64,000 nucleotides of DNA, taken from contig NW_020954557.1 of the NCBI RefSeq assembly GCF_900497805.2, positions 39,287,803 to 39,351,802 of the forward strand, given 5' to 3'. Below are positions 21,691 to 32,270 of this stretch, piece after piece. Each line of letters begins with the position of its first letter. The stretch's first letter is position 1. Origin of the DNA: Vombatus ursinus (Eukaryota > Chordata > Mammalia > Diprotodontia > Vombatidae). The notes under the pieces were generated by a model. It did no database searches, was not told the DNA's origin, and saw only the letters and a list, made by a program, of their open reading frames with translations. The translations under genes were made by a program, and so were the position numbers.

Positions 21691-22192
21691 GTTTAGCTGT
21701 TTTACTGCCTCCATCTGGTTTTCCTCTTATACAAGGGATATGGCAAAGGAGTCTCGTCAGGTCTCTCATTCAAAATACCTTTTCATCACTCAATCTTATT
21801 TGATCTTTGTTCAATCAAAAACATGACTGTGGAAGGAGAAAATATGGAGAATGGCTTCATAGGATTTTTATCATTCAGTGCATGGAAAGGACTAAAACTT
21901 ATCACACTAAATGTCAAGGAAGATGCAAAGTTCAGATGAAACTTGGTTCCCACTTTCACAAAACTTATGGTCTGGATGGGCATGGGGCAGATAAAACACA
22001 AACACAGACCACTATAATCTACTACATTTACCTAAGTGCATTAGAGAGTTGCAGAACACTGTGTCATGTAAGGTTCCAGGGGGAAGGTTGCTACTGACCA
22101 AGAAAATCAGAAAAGGGTTTCATGTAGCTAGTGACCTTTGAATGATTTAAAAAATAAGTAGGAATCCAAGAGACAAAGAGAAGGGAGGAGGC

Positions 22193-22202
22193 TCTAGGAG
22201 TG
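22193..22202. repeat. Left target-site duplication of the SINE in L2
   Basis: tctaggagtg, identical to 22311-22320. Confidence 0.85.
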
Positions 22203-22310
22203 CTGTTGTTTAGTTGTGTCTGACTCTTTGTGACCCCATGCTGTCCACGGACTTTTCTTGGCAAAGATACTGGAGTGAGTGGTTTTCCATTTCCTTCTCC
22301 AATGGACGAT
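22203..22310 (-). mobile_element. RTE-tailed SINE, 5'-truncated, reverse orientation
   Basis: Only the 3' half is present: 'tgttgtttagttgtgtctga', 'ctctttgtgaccccatgctg', 'gcaaagatactggagtgagt', 'ttccatttccttctccaatg'. Its ends are set by a 10-bp identical target duplication, so it was 5'-truncated at insertion. Confidence 0.92.
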
Positions 22311-22320
22311 TCTAGGAGTG
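22311..22320. repeat. Right target-site duplication of the SINE in L2
   Basis: tctaggagtg, partner of 22193-22202. Confidence 0.85.
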
Positions 22321-22493
22321 GGATGATAGAATTTAGAGCTGGAATGAATGTAGGCAATAGCAGAACAAAGGCTTGGAAACAAGATAGTGTAAATGTAATT
22401 TTGAGGGGAAGAAAAGAGTACGGTTTGTCTTGTCTGGAGTAGGTTACTTAGAAAGGAATAATAGATGGTTAAAAAGGCAGGACAGCTCTAGAC

Positions 22494-22599
22494 CAAGGGT
22501 GGGGAACCTGTGGCCTTGAGGCCACTAGGTCCTTAAGTGGGGCCCTTTGACAGAATTTTCGAATTTTGTGACCTTGAAGCCGCAGGTTCCTCACCCCTG
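22494..22599. mobile_element. hAT-type MITE
   Basis: Terminal inverted repeats: left 'caagggtggggaacctgtgg', right end reads 'gcaggttcctcacccctg', whose complement is 'caggggtgaggaacctgc'. Flanked by an 8-bp target duplication (ctctagac / cactagac, 7 of 8), the length hAT transposases make. Same family at 27.4 and 41.8 kb. No coding capacity. Confidence 0.88.
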
Positions 22600-22939
22600 C
22601 ACTAGACTGTGAATGACTCAGAATGCCAGGGAAGAGTGTGGACTTTACTCACGAGGCAACTGGAAACCCCTGGAGATTTTTGAGCAAAGAAGCAGCAAAA
22701 CCAGACCTATGACCAAGGAAGATGTTTCTGATGGTGGTAATAATGTATGTATTGGACAGGAGAGGAAGGGCCTGTGGCATTATTTCAGGTGGGTTATAAT
22801 GTATTAGGGCAGTGGCAGTGGTACGGGAGATGAAGAGATGGGCATAAGAGTTATGGAGGAAAGGGAATCAACAAGATATGGTCAATGGTTAATACGAGAG
22901 ATGATGAAGAGGGAAGGGACTGAGATGATTTCAAACAAT

Positions 22940-23361
22940 ACAAATAATTCTTTTAAAAAGGAAAAGGCCCTGAAGGTGCCCAGTATAGTGAATTTTTCAA
23001 ATGCAAACACTGTGTGTGTGTGTGTGTGTGTGTGCATGTGTGTTTGATACAGTGATTGCCATGGAAAATTAAATATTACCTTAAATCAGGGGCTATTTAC
23101 CTGGAGTCCATGAATTTTTAAAAACATACATATTTTGATAAGTCTATTAAAAAAAAACAAACTCTGCTTTTCTTTGTAATCCTACCCATTTAAAAAAACA
23201 TTCTAAGAAGGGATTCATAAACTTCACCTGACTGCCAAAGGAGCTCATGATACATAAAACACCCCATACCTTACGTTAAAGAAGAATGAGAAAATCACTA
23301 TCAGTTCTCTCTGCATAAATATAGGAACCTTACTTTTCCCCCACCCCCAAAGGAAATCCCT
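22940..23361. repeat. Local duplication, copy A (with (GT)n and a hAT insertion)
   Basis: Its flanking parts align to 24850-25071: 'ccctgaaggtgcccagtata' with 'ccctgaaggtctctggtata', 'gattgccatggaaaattaaa' in both, and 'ctctctgcataaatatagga' with 'ctctctgcataaataaagga'. Roughly 80 percent identity by eye. Copy A has an expanded (GT)n at 23010-23034 and a hAT element at 23087-23268 that copy B lacks. Confidence 0.8.
23087..23268. mobile_element. hAT-type non-autonomous element
   Basis: Starts 'caggggctatttacctggag' and 'tccatgaa', ends with 'gactgccaaaggagctcatg'. This is the family also at 46112 and 40042, whose consensus ends are CAGGGGTTCTTAACC and its complement. Flanks ccttaaat / ccttacgt match in 6 of 8. 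Duplication copy B shows the empty site ('taccttcaatgaaagaag'). Confidence 0.75.
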
Positions 23362-24849
23362 TTGGAATTTACATGTCTATTTACATTTACCCCTTGAATC
23401 TACTATGAGGACCTACTAAATATAAATTGAATGGGGTTCCACAAATAGAAAATTATGAAAATGGGAGAAGGAACAGGTTTAAGGAGAAAGACATTTTCTG
23501 GCAATAGCTCACAACAACGTGCCCCTTCTGGTGGAAATGCCCGGCGCTTTGGTGGATCCCTGCCTGGGATGGGGATTCTTTTAAAGCATATTTTGGGCCA
23601 TTCCATGCCCCTCCAATTACATCCCTTACACAGTCTGCCCTGCTCTGGTTCTACTCTGCCGTGTTCCACACCTCATGCACTCATGGCCGGGGCTCCTCAT
23701 TTCATGATTCTGCTCTCTTTACGTGCCTGCTTCTCAGGCTGCATGTCGCTTGTCTTGTTCTTTCCGCAGCGTTCCACGCGGGCCCTAGGGCTTGCAGAAA
23801 GGGAGCCTTGTTTAACATATATCACTCCTCCCCCTCTTCTAGTTCACTACCATTTGGGGGACTGTGGCAGGGGGAGGCAACAATTGTACCGAGGTCTCTG
23901 GGTACCTCCAATGCTAGGTAAAAAAAAAAAGGCAAAGAGCGGGGAATAGAGATGTTTTCTAAAATCATAAAGACAGGCAGAACTTCAGAGACTCACTAAT
24001 GACTAGGAGGGCGACCCATGGCACATTACTGAATTTTGCATCGGCGGACCCCTGGTGTAAGCAAGAGATGCATTTATCACATTCCTTCATGTTGCTCTTT
24101 AATGTTGCTGCTATCAGACTGTGTAGGAGCTGTGGTTTGAGAAACCATTGAAACGCCAATAGACAGATGAACAAACAAATATGATAAAATGCCGGGATAC
24201 AACCACACCACAACATGTACTTTTTCATGTATTTTGACAAGGGTAATGTAGTTTTAATTACTAACGATGTGTATTGCCTGCTAGCAAATGTCTTATACTT
24301 TGTAAACCTAAGTACAATATGACCGTTTAGGATTTGTCCATTAAACCTTTCCTGAGAAACAAGAGTGAGGTTGGTTATTGGCTGTTTGGGAGCCAGGGGC
24401 AAGGGGACGAGTGAGTTTGTAAATTAACAGAGAGGCATTATTAATAACCTTCTCCTGTAGAAATAATGTCCTTTGAAAATTAGACGCTGGACGGGGGTGG
24501 ACTTTTTAATGTTCTTATTTAATTGGAAAATTACTCTTTCAAAATTAGTTAATTCAGAGGAACCCATAATATTCAGACTTGTCTCGAAATGAATGACTTA
24601 TTCTGTGACTGCTGGTGGGGAAATCTAGCTTCTTTCTCAAGGTCAAAAAAAAAAAGAAGGAAATGCATGAAATGTCTGAGTGTGCTCAGGTGCATTCGAA
24701 AGAGAAAGACAATGGCTCCACCTTATTTATGTTGGTGACTTCCAGCACTCAGTGCTTCTATTGACGTGGTTTTGGGTCCATAACTAATCATGAACAATTA
24801 TCAATAGGCATTCTGAAAACACATCTTCTTCCGCTGCTGCCGCATTATA
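23362..24849. other. Repeat-free block between the two duplication copies, partly GC-richer
   Basis: No repeat recognised over 1.5 kb. 23500-23900 is GC-richer with several CpG ('gcgttccacgcgggccctag'). A 164-codon plus-strand frame (23455-23949) has no family signature, and the minus strand is open too, so coding is not supported. 24430-24600 is AT-rich with homeodomain-like TTAATT cores. It could be a regulatory block or an unrecognised exon. Confidence 0.5.
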
Positions 24850-25071
24850 CAAATCATTCAGTTGAAAAGGAAAGACCCTGAAGGTCTCTGGTATATCGAA
24901 TTTTTCAAAAGGAAACAATGTGTTTGTGTGTGAGAGGGAGATGGAATGATTGCCATGGAAAATTAAATCGTACCTTCAATGAAAGAAGTGAAAAATTCAC
25001 CATCAATTCTCTCTGCATAAATAAAGGACTTTTACATTCTCCTTCACCCCCCCCCCCCAAAAAGGAAATTC
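24850..25071. repeat. Local duplication, copy B (uninterrupted)
   Basis: Partner of 22940-23361. It lacks the hAT element and the long (GT)n; it ends in a C run and 'aaaaaggaaattc', matching 'ccaaaggaaatcc' of copy A. Confidence 0.8.
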
Positions 25072-25497
25072 TTCTCTGATCTCCAGGCCTCAGTTTACAG
25101 CGTGTGGCAAATATCCTTACGTGTGTGCTTATGTTTGTGTATATTAATAGATGAACAGGCATTATTCTCTGGCCCTGATTCAGGTGCAGAGATCTGGACC
25201 GGTCTGGTTTAGAAATATCAAGAGATATCAGGCTCTGAGGGAGGCTTTCCGGCAAAAGATCCCATCCCCCAACTCATCTAATCCACTCTGATGCAGAAAA
25301 GGTTTTGCCAATCTGAATAACAGAGAAAGGGTAGTCTAACAAAAACAAACAAAAAGCCCGAATGGAAGGGAAAATTTTAAGGAAACAATCTAATCCCTTT
25401 CAAGGGCAGTACACAATTATAATTTGATTCAACAAGTTGCTACTGGGTGCCATAAATGAAAATATAAATAGGTAATAAAAAGAAGAACAGTTTACTA
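25072..25497. other. Unique non-coding DNA
   Basis: No repeat recognised. Confidence 0.4.
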
Positions 25498-25635
25498 AAA
25501 TAGGCATTGTGGATTAGTGGATCCAGGAGTCATCCTTGGAGGCAGGAAGTCCTGGATTCCTCCCTGACTCCTACTCACTATGTGACAATGGGCCAATCAC
25601 TTAACTTGTCAATGACTCCAACCACCGCTGTGTCA
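25498..25635 (+). repeat. MIR-like CORE-SINE, diverged
   Basis: 'gcattgtggattagtggatc', 'aggaagtcctggattcc', 'actatgtgacaatgggccaa', 'tcacttaac' follow the MIR head order. Confidence 0.65.
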
Positions 25636-25739
25636 GTAGAGGGAATCTTCAACACCAATGAAAACAGGTTTGAAACCATAAAATAATATCTAAACCATCA
25701 TACTCCTGAATAGGCCTACATTAAATACTAATGCTTCAT

Positions 25740-25870
25740 AACAGAAATCAACCAATAAACATTTATTAAACAACAATTATACACAAGGCACTGTACTAGG
25801 TGCTAAGGATACAAAACCCACAATGGAATAGAATAGTCTGAAGGATCTTACCATCTATCAAGGCGAAGCT
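25740..25870 (-). repeat. L2/L3 3' tail, reverse orientation
   Basis: 'accaataaacatttattaaa', 'aggcactgtactaggtgcta', 'aggatacaaaaccc' are the complement of the L2/L3 tail. Confidence 0.8.
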
Positions 25871-25904
25871 GTGTCTAACATATGAGAATTCATTGCTGTG
25901 GCAA

Positions 25905-26222
25905 CAGCCTGGTAGAAAAAGAGAAGGAGCACTGGTTTTGTCATCAGTGGACCTGGGTTCAAATTCTGCCTTTGCTACTTATTATCTCTGTGGTCTTGGT
26001 CAAGTGAGTAAACTTTTGTGGGCCTCAGTTTCCTTATCTGCAAAAAGAGAAGTGTGGATGATCTCTAAAGACCTTTCCAGGTCTAAATCTGAAGAAGGAG
26101 GGATCATAGAATAACAGATTTCCAGCTGGAAGAATAGGAGTTATTTCTTTCTTTTGGATCCTCAGTGCCTAGCACATTGCTGGGTATACAGCAAGCATTG
26201 GATAAATGCTTGTTGTTTGACA
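25905..26222 (+). repeat. MIR-like SINE followed by an L2/L3 3' tail
   Basis: 25905-26100: 'gtggacctgggttcaaattc', 'ggcctcagtttccttatctg', MIR head and core. 26135-26222: 'cctcagtgcctagcacattg', 'aagcattggataaatgcttg', an L2/L3 tail. Confidence 0.75.
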
Positions 26223-26429
26223 AATCCATTGATCTAGCTCAGCCCTCTCATTTCGTAGACCATAGCCTCGGAGGCTAGATTTTTGTTTTAACAAAGCTAT
26301 TAATTTTAGATCAGCTTTTACCTATGAGTAAGACTCTAAAAAATGAGAAAAGAAGAATTAACAAGGTTTTATTGACTAGCACATATAGGGTCCTTTATCA
26401 TGGAAATATAGTTTACAATGGTAACCTAA

Positions 26430-26578
26430 ACGCAAGGAAAATGATAGCACCTACCTCCCATGGTTGTTGTGAGGATTCAATGACATAATAATTGTAAAGT
26501 GCTTAGCACAGTGCCTGGCACATGGTAAGTGCTATATAAATGTTAGTTATTATTATTATTATTATTATCATTATTATT
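26430..26578 (+). repeat. MIR 3' half ending in (ATT)n
   Basis: 'cacctacctcccatggttgt', 'tgtgaggattcaatgacata', 'gtgcttagcacagtgcctgg', 'taagtgctatataaatgtta', then (TTA)n. Confidence 0.85.
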
Positions 26579-27240
26579 ACTGTTCTACCCTCCTTCCCCT
26601 CACTGTCGCCGTGGTGTTTGTTTCAACAGCCCTTTGAATGTATTTATAACCTCCCCATTCCTTGTTTCCCAAGCAGCTGTGAGTGCAGAAGTTGACCCAC
26701 AGCACATGTCTATTATGGACTCCCTCTTCCCCACCCCTCCACTACCTAGCTGCATAGCCATTCTTTTACGTTGCACCTTTCCAAAGCCTCAAAAGGGAAA
26801 AGGGTCACATTGTGAATGCAGCAATAGGCAGGACTAGCGTTAGGCAAATCTACCACATGGATGCAGCACCTCCCGTCTCTTATGTCCACTCATCCTGTAC
26901 AGCACATTCAGCCCACCAAGAGGCCTCCCCGAGGGCTTCAGGGATGTGCCCGACATTGTTTTGACCAGCTTGCTTTCATATGGCCCTGTGCTCTGGATCT
27001 TTTACTGCCCTTTGCTTCTGATAAAGTCTGACTTCAGCTAGATGGCAACTACCTGGTAAGTTAAGTCATGTAAGAGTGTTATTGATGGATAACAGCTCAA
27101 TGTTTCCAGGCCACTAGGTATTTTCTCTTTATCAGGAGATAATACTTAATCCAAAGGAATTATATTCTAATACTGTAATTTTGAGTTAGCAGTAGCAGGC
27201 CTCTGGGAATTTGGGGATGGGGGTAGAGAACAGGGGAGCT
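26579..27240. other. Unique non-coding DNA
   Basis: About 660 bases with no recognised repeat and moderate GC. Possible conserved sequence. Confidence 0.4.
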
Positions 27241-27700
27241 TCCTGATGATCCGTATAGTTTTTGAAGCACTTTCATACATATTATCTCACTTGGTTCTAA
27301 CAAATACTCTGTAAGATATTTATTCATTGAACAAATATTTACTATAGTTGTACAAAGTACTATAATAGATAGTGTAGAAGCAGGGGTGGGGAACCTCTGA
27401 CCTCAAGGCCACATGTGGCCTTCTAGGTCCTCAAGTGCAGCCCTTTGACTGAATCCAAACTTCACAGAACAAATCCCCTCAATAAAAAGATTTGTTCTGT
27501 AAAACTTGGACTCAGTCAAAAGGTCAAACCCAAGGATCTAGAAGGTCACATGTGGCCTCAAGGCCACAGGTTCCCCACCCCGACAGAGAACGAGGCATGA
27601 TCAATTCTCTTATGGCAAATGTTACTATCCCCATTTTACAGACAAAGAAACTGAGATTGAGTGCCTTCTCCAAGGTTGCATGGGTAGTCCAAGGTGAGTC
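27241..27700 (-). repeat. MIR-like SINE, reverse orientation, split by a foldback MITE
   Basis: Left part 'agcactttcatacatattat', 'ctcacttggttctaacaaat'; right part 'ctatccccattttacagaca', 'aagaaactgagattgag'. The two halves join in MIR order across the MITE at 27381-27585. Confidence 0.7.
27381..27585. mobile_element. hAT-type foldback MITE
   Basis: Almost a full palindrome of about 205 bases. The left arm starts 'caggggtggggaacctctga'; the right arm ends 'ccacaggttccccacccc'. Arms run through 'ccacatgtggccttctaggt' to 'aacaaatc', with a loop of about 15 bases ('cctcaataaaaag'). Same family as 22494 and 41828. No clear 8-bp target duplication seen. Confidence 0.88.
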
Positions 27701-27794
27701 AGGAGTCCTAGTAACAAGTCTTATTTTTTCCCCCTCTCTATAATGTAGGGTCTGTAACTATATCCAGAACCAGTGGGGTGGGGGGAAGAGAAAG

Positions 27795-28080
27795 AAGGGA
27801 ATAAGTATTTATATAGTGTTTACTATGTGCTAGGCATTGTGCTAAAGTGCTCCTTTTACAAATATTATTTCATGTGATCCTCACATCACTGGATTCCTAC
27901 ACATATGATCCTCATAACAGCAGGGTGAGGGCTGTTATTACCTTCATTTTCCAATTAAGAAAACTGAGGTAAACAGAGGTCAAATGACTTGCCCAGGGTC
28001 ACACAGTTACTAAGTCACATTTGAATTGAGGTCTTCCTGACTCCAGGCCCAATGTTCCATCCACTGTGCCAACAGCTACC
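27795..28080 (-). mobile_element. CORE-SINE (MIR/MAR1-like), near full length, reverse orientation
   Basis: 'gggaataagtatttatatag', 'tactatgtgctaggcattgt', 'atgatcctcataacagcagg', 'agaaaactgaggtaaacaga', 'gacttgcccagggtcacaca', 'ggtcttcctgactccaggcc', 'ccatccactgtgcc'. One of the better kept CORE-SINEs here. Confidence 0.85.
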
Positions 28081-28104
28081 TCTGTGACTAATGTAATGAG
28101 TTCG

Positions 28105-28300
28105 AGACTTGGCATCAGCAGAGTTCTTGGTTCAAATCTCGTATCAGTAGTTTATGAGCTGACTGTGAATGACTCACTTAATTTTTCTGAGCCTCACTTT
28201 CTTCAGATGTAGCTACCTCTCTGGGATCTAGGGAAGATCAAATAAATTTATGTGAAGAACTTTGTGAACCATAGTGTTACATAAATGTCAGTTATAATTA
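28105..28300 (+). repeat. MIR-like CORE-SINE
   Basis: 'gttcttggttcaaatctcgt', 'ttctgagcctcactttcttc', 'gaagatcaaataaatttatg', 'acataaatgtcagttata': MIR head to 3' end. Confidence 0.75.
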
Positions 28301-28483
28301 TTACACAGTCTACCTGGGGATAAAGCCAGCCCTGGTACTGTGTAGAGGGACTTTCTCCTAGCTCTCTGATGTCGTTCCTTATGTGCCACAATACAAGTAG
28401 GGGAGGCTCCTGAGGCAGGTAGACTGAAACAGTAAAATGTCTCAGGATGCTTCACATGACCAGGCTGGTGCTAAACCTTAGAA

Positions 28484-28672
28484 TTCTGGAATCATAGAAC
28501 TTACAGGCTAAAAAGGACCTAAAAGATAATCTACTTCAACCCCTTATTTTACAGATAAGGAAATGGAGAGATGAAGTGACCCACCCAAGGTCTATTACAC
28601 AGTTAATGGCTAGACCAAGTCTATAACCTGGGATTCTTGACTTCCAATCCACTGCTCTTTCCAGTGCCTTAC
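28484..28672 (-). repeat. MIR-like CORE-SINE, reverse orientation
   Basis: 'ctggaatcatagaacttaca', 'ccccttattttacagataag', 'gaaatggagagatgaagtga', 'ccactgctctttcc'. Confidence 0.8.
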
Positions 28673-28861
28673 ACCATAAAACAATATATAGTTATGATGT
28701 AGTCTTGAGATTCCCCACTTGAAGTTCCAATTTGTCCTACTTTTTTTCTGAATTACCTGAATCCTTGATCTACTCTTGCTTTGGCATGGAGACATGGCCA
28801 TTGTATACCCGCCCTGATGACTTGTGAGGAAACCTGCACCCAACCAGGAGTCATGTAAATA

Positions 28862-29010
28862 GAAAACTCATTTTTAAGCACTTATTATGTGCCAAGACGT
28901 GTGTTAAGTGCTAGGGAAACAAACACAGGCAAAAACATAGTCCATGACCCCAAGGAGCTTACATTTGAATACATAAAGGCAACATATAAAGGAAGGCTGA
29001 CAAGGCAGAG
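28862..29010 (-). repeat. L2/L3 3' end, reverse orientation
   Basis: 'agcacttattatgtgccaag', 'ttaagtgctagggaaacaaa', 'gaccccaaggagcttacatt'. Confidence 0.85.
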
Positions 29011-30044
29011 GGGCATACTGCTAGCAAGGATGGGGAAAAGTCCATGAGGGAAAAGTGGGGTTAGGAGTGAAATGGGCATGGCTAGGTCACTTCAAGAAAT
29101 GGTGATCTGAGCCAGAGACTCACCATTTAGAAGAGAGGACCATATGATAGAGGCATCTCCAGGGTGAGAAAGCTGCTCCTGGCAGCTAGGAGATAGAGCA
29201 GTCTGGAGAATCAAGAGTGGAGAATTACTCAAGCATTTGGCCATAATGGGCTTCTATATTTGCTGTGCGCCTGAGTATATAATTCCATTGCTTCTCCTGT
29301 TGTTCATTGTGAACATCAATTAGCGCAGTCCGCCTTCAAGCCCTCTCCTACCTTGACTAAATTCAGAATTCCCAAGAAGCACAAGGATTGCTGGGGCAGA
29401 CCCACCATCTTATTGGGAAGCATATCCATTTACACTGGGAAGTGCAAGGCAGTCTGAATCCCACCCAGCTCCCAAGGTAGATGACTCATCTGCACCAACT
29501 AACAGGTAAGGTTCAAGAGTTTTGGTCCCTTTGTGCCAGAACTGTCTCTAGGTAGAACTCTGAAGCTGGTGAAATTTCATAGACTCTGAAAATGTCAGAG
29601 TTGGAAGAATGAATTAGCTTATAAGAGAATTTTCTTCCTGACAACCAGCTGAGAGTCATAGGCTTACATAGCAATTTCATCAAGGTGTACACCTAGAGAA
29701 TTTTATCTATTTAAGGTGAACTTTTATTGAAAACTCAATTATAATGGGTATTATATATATATATATATATGTATATACACACACACATATATACATTCAT
29801 CAAGCAAACCAAGGGACCTAAAATTTTACTAAACTTAAAAAAAATTAATTAAACTTTACATTAAGAACATAAACTTAAAAGTAAAACACAAAATTAAAAA
29901 TAATTGGTTGGGGGTGGGTATCATGGTGTCCTGGGCACTCCTAGCATTCTTTCTATGCATAGCTATGCTGAGAACAAGTTTTAATAAAGGAAAAGGAAAA
30001 GACAGTATGAACATACTAATAACTCAAACATATGTATTATTTTA
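29011..30044. other. Unique non-coding DNA with a TA microsatellite
   Basis: No repeat family recognised. A (TA)n-(CA)n block lies at 29749-29793 and AT-rich sequence follows. Confidence 0.45.
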
Positions 30045-30440
30045 CAGATCTACATAGTTCTTTATTCAAATTAATGCTATAGGGTAAGTATTGCATATGT
30101 TATTATTCTCATTTTACAAATGAGAAAATTGAGGGTCATGGAATTAAAATGATTTGTCCGGAGTCATATAGTTAAGGACTGGAATCAGTGTACTTCCTCT
30201 ACACCAGTGATGACAAACTAAAATAGAAACAGAGGCCACTAAACTGTACAAAAGTATCCCTGCAGGCTGCATGTTAACTTAGAAAACCATGCATTCACAT
30301 TATCTATGTCCTATTGTGTTTTTATTTATTTTGCTAAATATTTCCCAGTTATATTTAAATTTGGTTTGGGCTGCACCAGGGAGTGTTTGGGCATTTCTTC
30401 TGATACCTCTGCTCTTCTATACCATTCTGTTATCTTCAGT
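30045..30440 (-). repeat. MIR-like SINE, reverse orientation, split by a hAT element
   Basis: 'attattctcattttacaaat', 'gagaaaattgagggtcatgg', 'gagtcatatagttaaggact', then the hAT element, then 'ctcttctataccattctg' as the expected antisense MIR end. Confidence 0.7.
30205..30411. mobile_element. hAT-type non-autonomous element
   Basis: Starts 'cagtgatgacaaactaaaat', passes 'cttagaaaaccatgcattca', 'tttatttattttgctaaat', 'ttggtttgggctgcacc', ends 'ctgatacctctg'. The ends correspond to the known CAGTGGTGTCAAACTC / GTTTGACACCTCTG hAT type. A second copy is at 62768. Confidence 0.8.
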
Positions 30441-30514
30441 AACCTCCCATCTCACTTTTCAGTTTCCTCCCACTTCAGTTACTCCTTCCCCAGTACTTTG
30501 AAAATCCCTCTTTC

Positions 30515-30640
30515 AGACTTGACAGCCAATAGAATGTAAGTTCTTTGAAGGCAGTGAATGTTCCATATCTGTCTTTGTATCTCCAGTGCCTAGCATAGTG
30601 CTTGGCACATAGAAGTCACTTCTTATAAATTTTTATCTCA
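30515..30640 (+). repeat. L2/L3-type LINE 3' end
   Basis: 'agaatgtaagttctttgaag', 'cagtgcctagcatagtgctt', 'ggcacatagaagtcac'. Confidence 0.82.
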
Positions 30641-31949
30641 CTGAACTACATTGCCTTCATTTTTGTTAGCCAAGTATCATACCAGAAAGAAAATGATGAA
30701 ACATTTTTCCTATTGTGACATTCAAAAAGGTTCCAGAGACATAATTTCAGGGTAATTTAATCATTTTGTTAATAATGCCAGTATGCTTAGTAATAAAAGA
30801 TTGGTCATTTGGCCATCTCTCTTTAGACCACAGACAATCATGGAAGTGAGCTCAAGGCTTATGTGTCCATTGGAAGAGGAGTGTTCCTGAGGGTGGCAAT
30901 CAACTCTGATTGGTTAACAATTAATGAGAGAATTAATATTACAATGAGGGGCTGAACCTATTCAAATAGAATTTGATTATGTCATTTACTTATAAGTTAC
31001 TCCCAGCCTTGGGCAATCTATTTAAGACTTTATCTAAGTATAGCACAATGGCTTCCCCACCTCAGTGGGGTCTGAAGAAAGCTAGTCCAATCTTATTATT
31101 AGTAATGTCCTTCAAAAGACTGAACTTTTAAAATCAGGACTTTAGAAAAAGGAGCCAACTCTGGATTTCCCCAAATCATTAATAATCATTTCTCTCACTA
31201 TATTCACTGGATTCCTACACATAGCTTCAATTTTTGACATAAGATGTATTTGGGATCCAAGGGTAAGTTTCATCCTATGTAATGATCTAAGTTAGGAGAG
31301 TAGCCCCCCTTTTTTTTTTTCTAATTATCTAAGAAGAGCCCTCATCATACTGCTCTTTGTTTTGAGCTGTTGTCCATCAACACTTTCATAGAAGATGTCT
31401 AGCAAGTATACATATAAGAACAAGTTCATCTCTGTGTTTGGAGACCAGATACTTCCTTCCCCTCATTTATTCCAATTCACAAATGGACTGCATAAATCAG
31501 CTTGAGTTTGTCAGAATTTTCTTCTATTGAAACTTTATTATGAAGTTAGCCCCTCTAATTTTTCTTGAGCTTAGCTGTGCCCTCTTCATTCTTCTTGTGT
31601 ATCTCCTTGATTTACTCAGGGAGCTTCCTTTCCAGGTAGCCTGCTCGCTTTCTGTGTATGACCTATACCAACAGGAAACATTCTCTCCTTTGTAAAATGG
31701 AGAGCCAAAGTTTATTGAGTGGGAGATAGAATAAAAGTCATGAGCCTCAACGTCAGGGGCAGCTTTAGGATCTAATGATGCTGATTGCCTCCTAAATAGT
31801 ATGGAAGATGCTGAATGCTTCATAGACTAGCCTGCCCCTAGATAGCTCCCTCTCTACTTTAAATTCTACTAAAAGCTTTTTTTTTTTTAAGCACGAAGGT
31901 TGGGTTGCCCACCTCCCCTCCCCCCCCAAAAAAAACACAAATAAAACTA
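30641..31949. other. Unique non-coding DNA
   Basis: No repeat recognised over 1.3 kb. A 99-codon minus-strand frame (31524-31823) has an AATAAA just upstream of its stop but no protein family I recognise. Confidence 0.4.
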
Positions 31950-32125
31950 AGCCAGTTGACTAAGTCAGGAAAGTTTAGGTTCAAATTCTGCCTTAGATAT
32001 GAAACCCTGGGCAAGTCACTTAAACCTCCCTGTTTCTCACTTTCTTTATCTGAAAAAATTAAAAGGTCTTACTCAATGTCCTCTAAGCTTTCTTTCAACT
32101 CTCAATTATGATCCTATGATTCTAT
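31950..32125 (+). repeat. MIR-like CORE-SINE
   Basis: 'aggttcaaattctgccttag', 'aaccctgggcaagtcactta', 'tttctttatctgaaaaaatt'. Confidence 0.75.
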
Positions 32126-32139
32126 AAAGTGCTGTTTTC

Positions 32140-32270
32140 CTAAGGGAGGTGCTGTGTCCCACCATTAGATTATATAGTTCAATGAAACAACCTCATATCT
32201 AAATTATCTTTATATCTCACAGGGCCTATCATGGTACCTTACTTATCATGTGCTTAAAAAATGTTGAATT
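32140..32270 (+). repeat. L2-type 3' tail, decayed
   Basis: 'atatctcacagggcctatca' and 'tgtgcttaaaaaatgttgaa' fit a diverged L2 tail. It directly precedes the 7SL copy. Confidence 0.55.

Larger units (their letters stand above)
21900..22870 (-). repeat. L2-type LINE, reverse orientation, with two insertions
   Basis: The plus strand reads the complement of L2 ORF2/3' UTR: 'cacaaaacttatggtctgg' (3' tail), 'gtgtggactttactcacgag', 'ctggagatttttgagcaaag', 'aagcagcaaaaccagacc'. The encoded strand is minus. It is split by a SINE at 22203-22310 and a hAT MITE at 22494-22599, both with target duplications. Confidence 0.7.

Noticed and set aside
23455-23949. 164-codon plus-strand frame in a GC-richer block
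   Set aside because: No protein motif recognised, low-complexity Pro/Ser/Leu content, and other frames and the minus strand are open too. Kept only as part of a possible regulatory block.
31524-31823. 99-codon minus-strand frame with AATAAA near its end, considered as a ribosomal-protein retrocopy
   Set aside because: No match to any ribosomal or other protein I could recall; AATAAA is common by chance in such AT-rich DNA.
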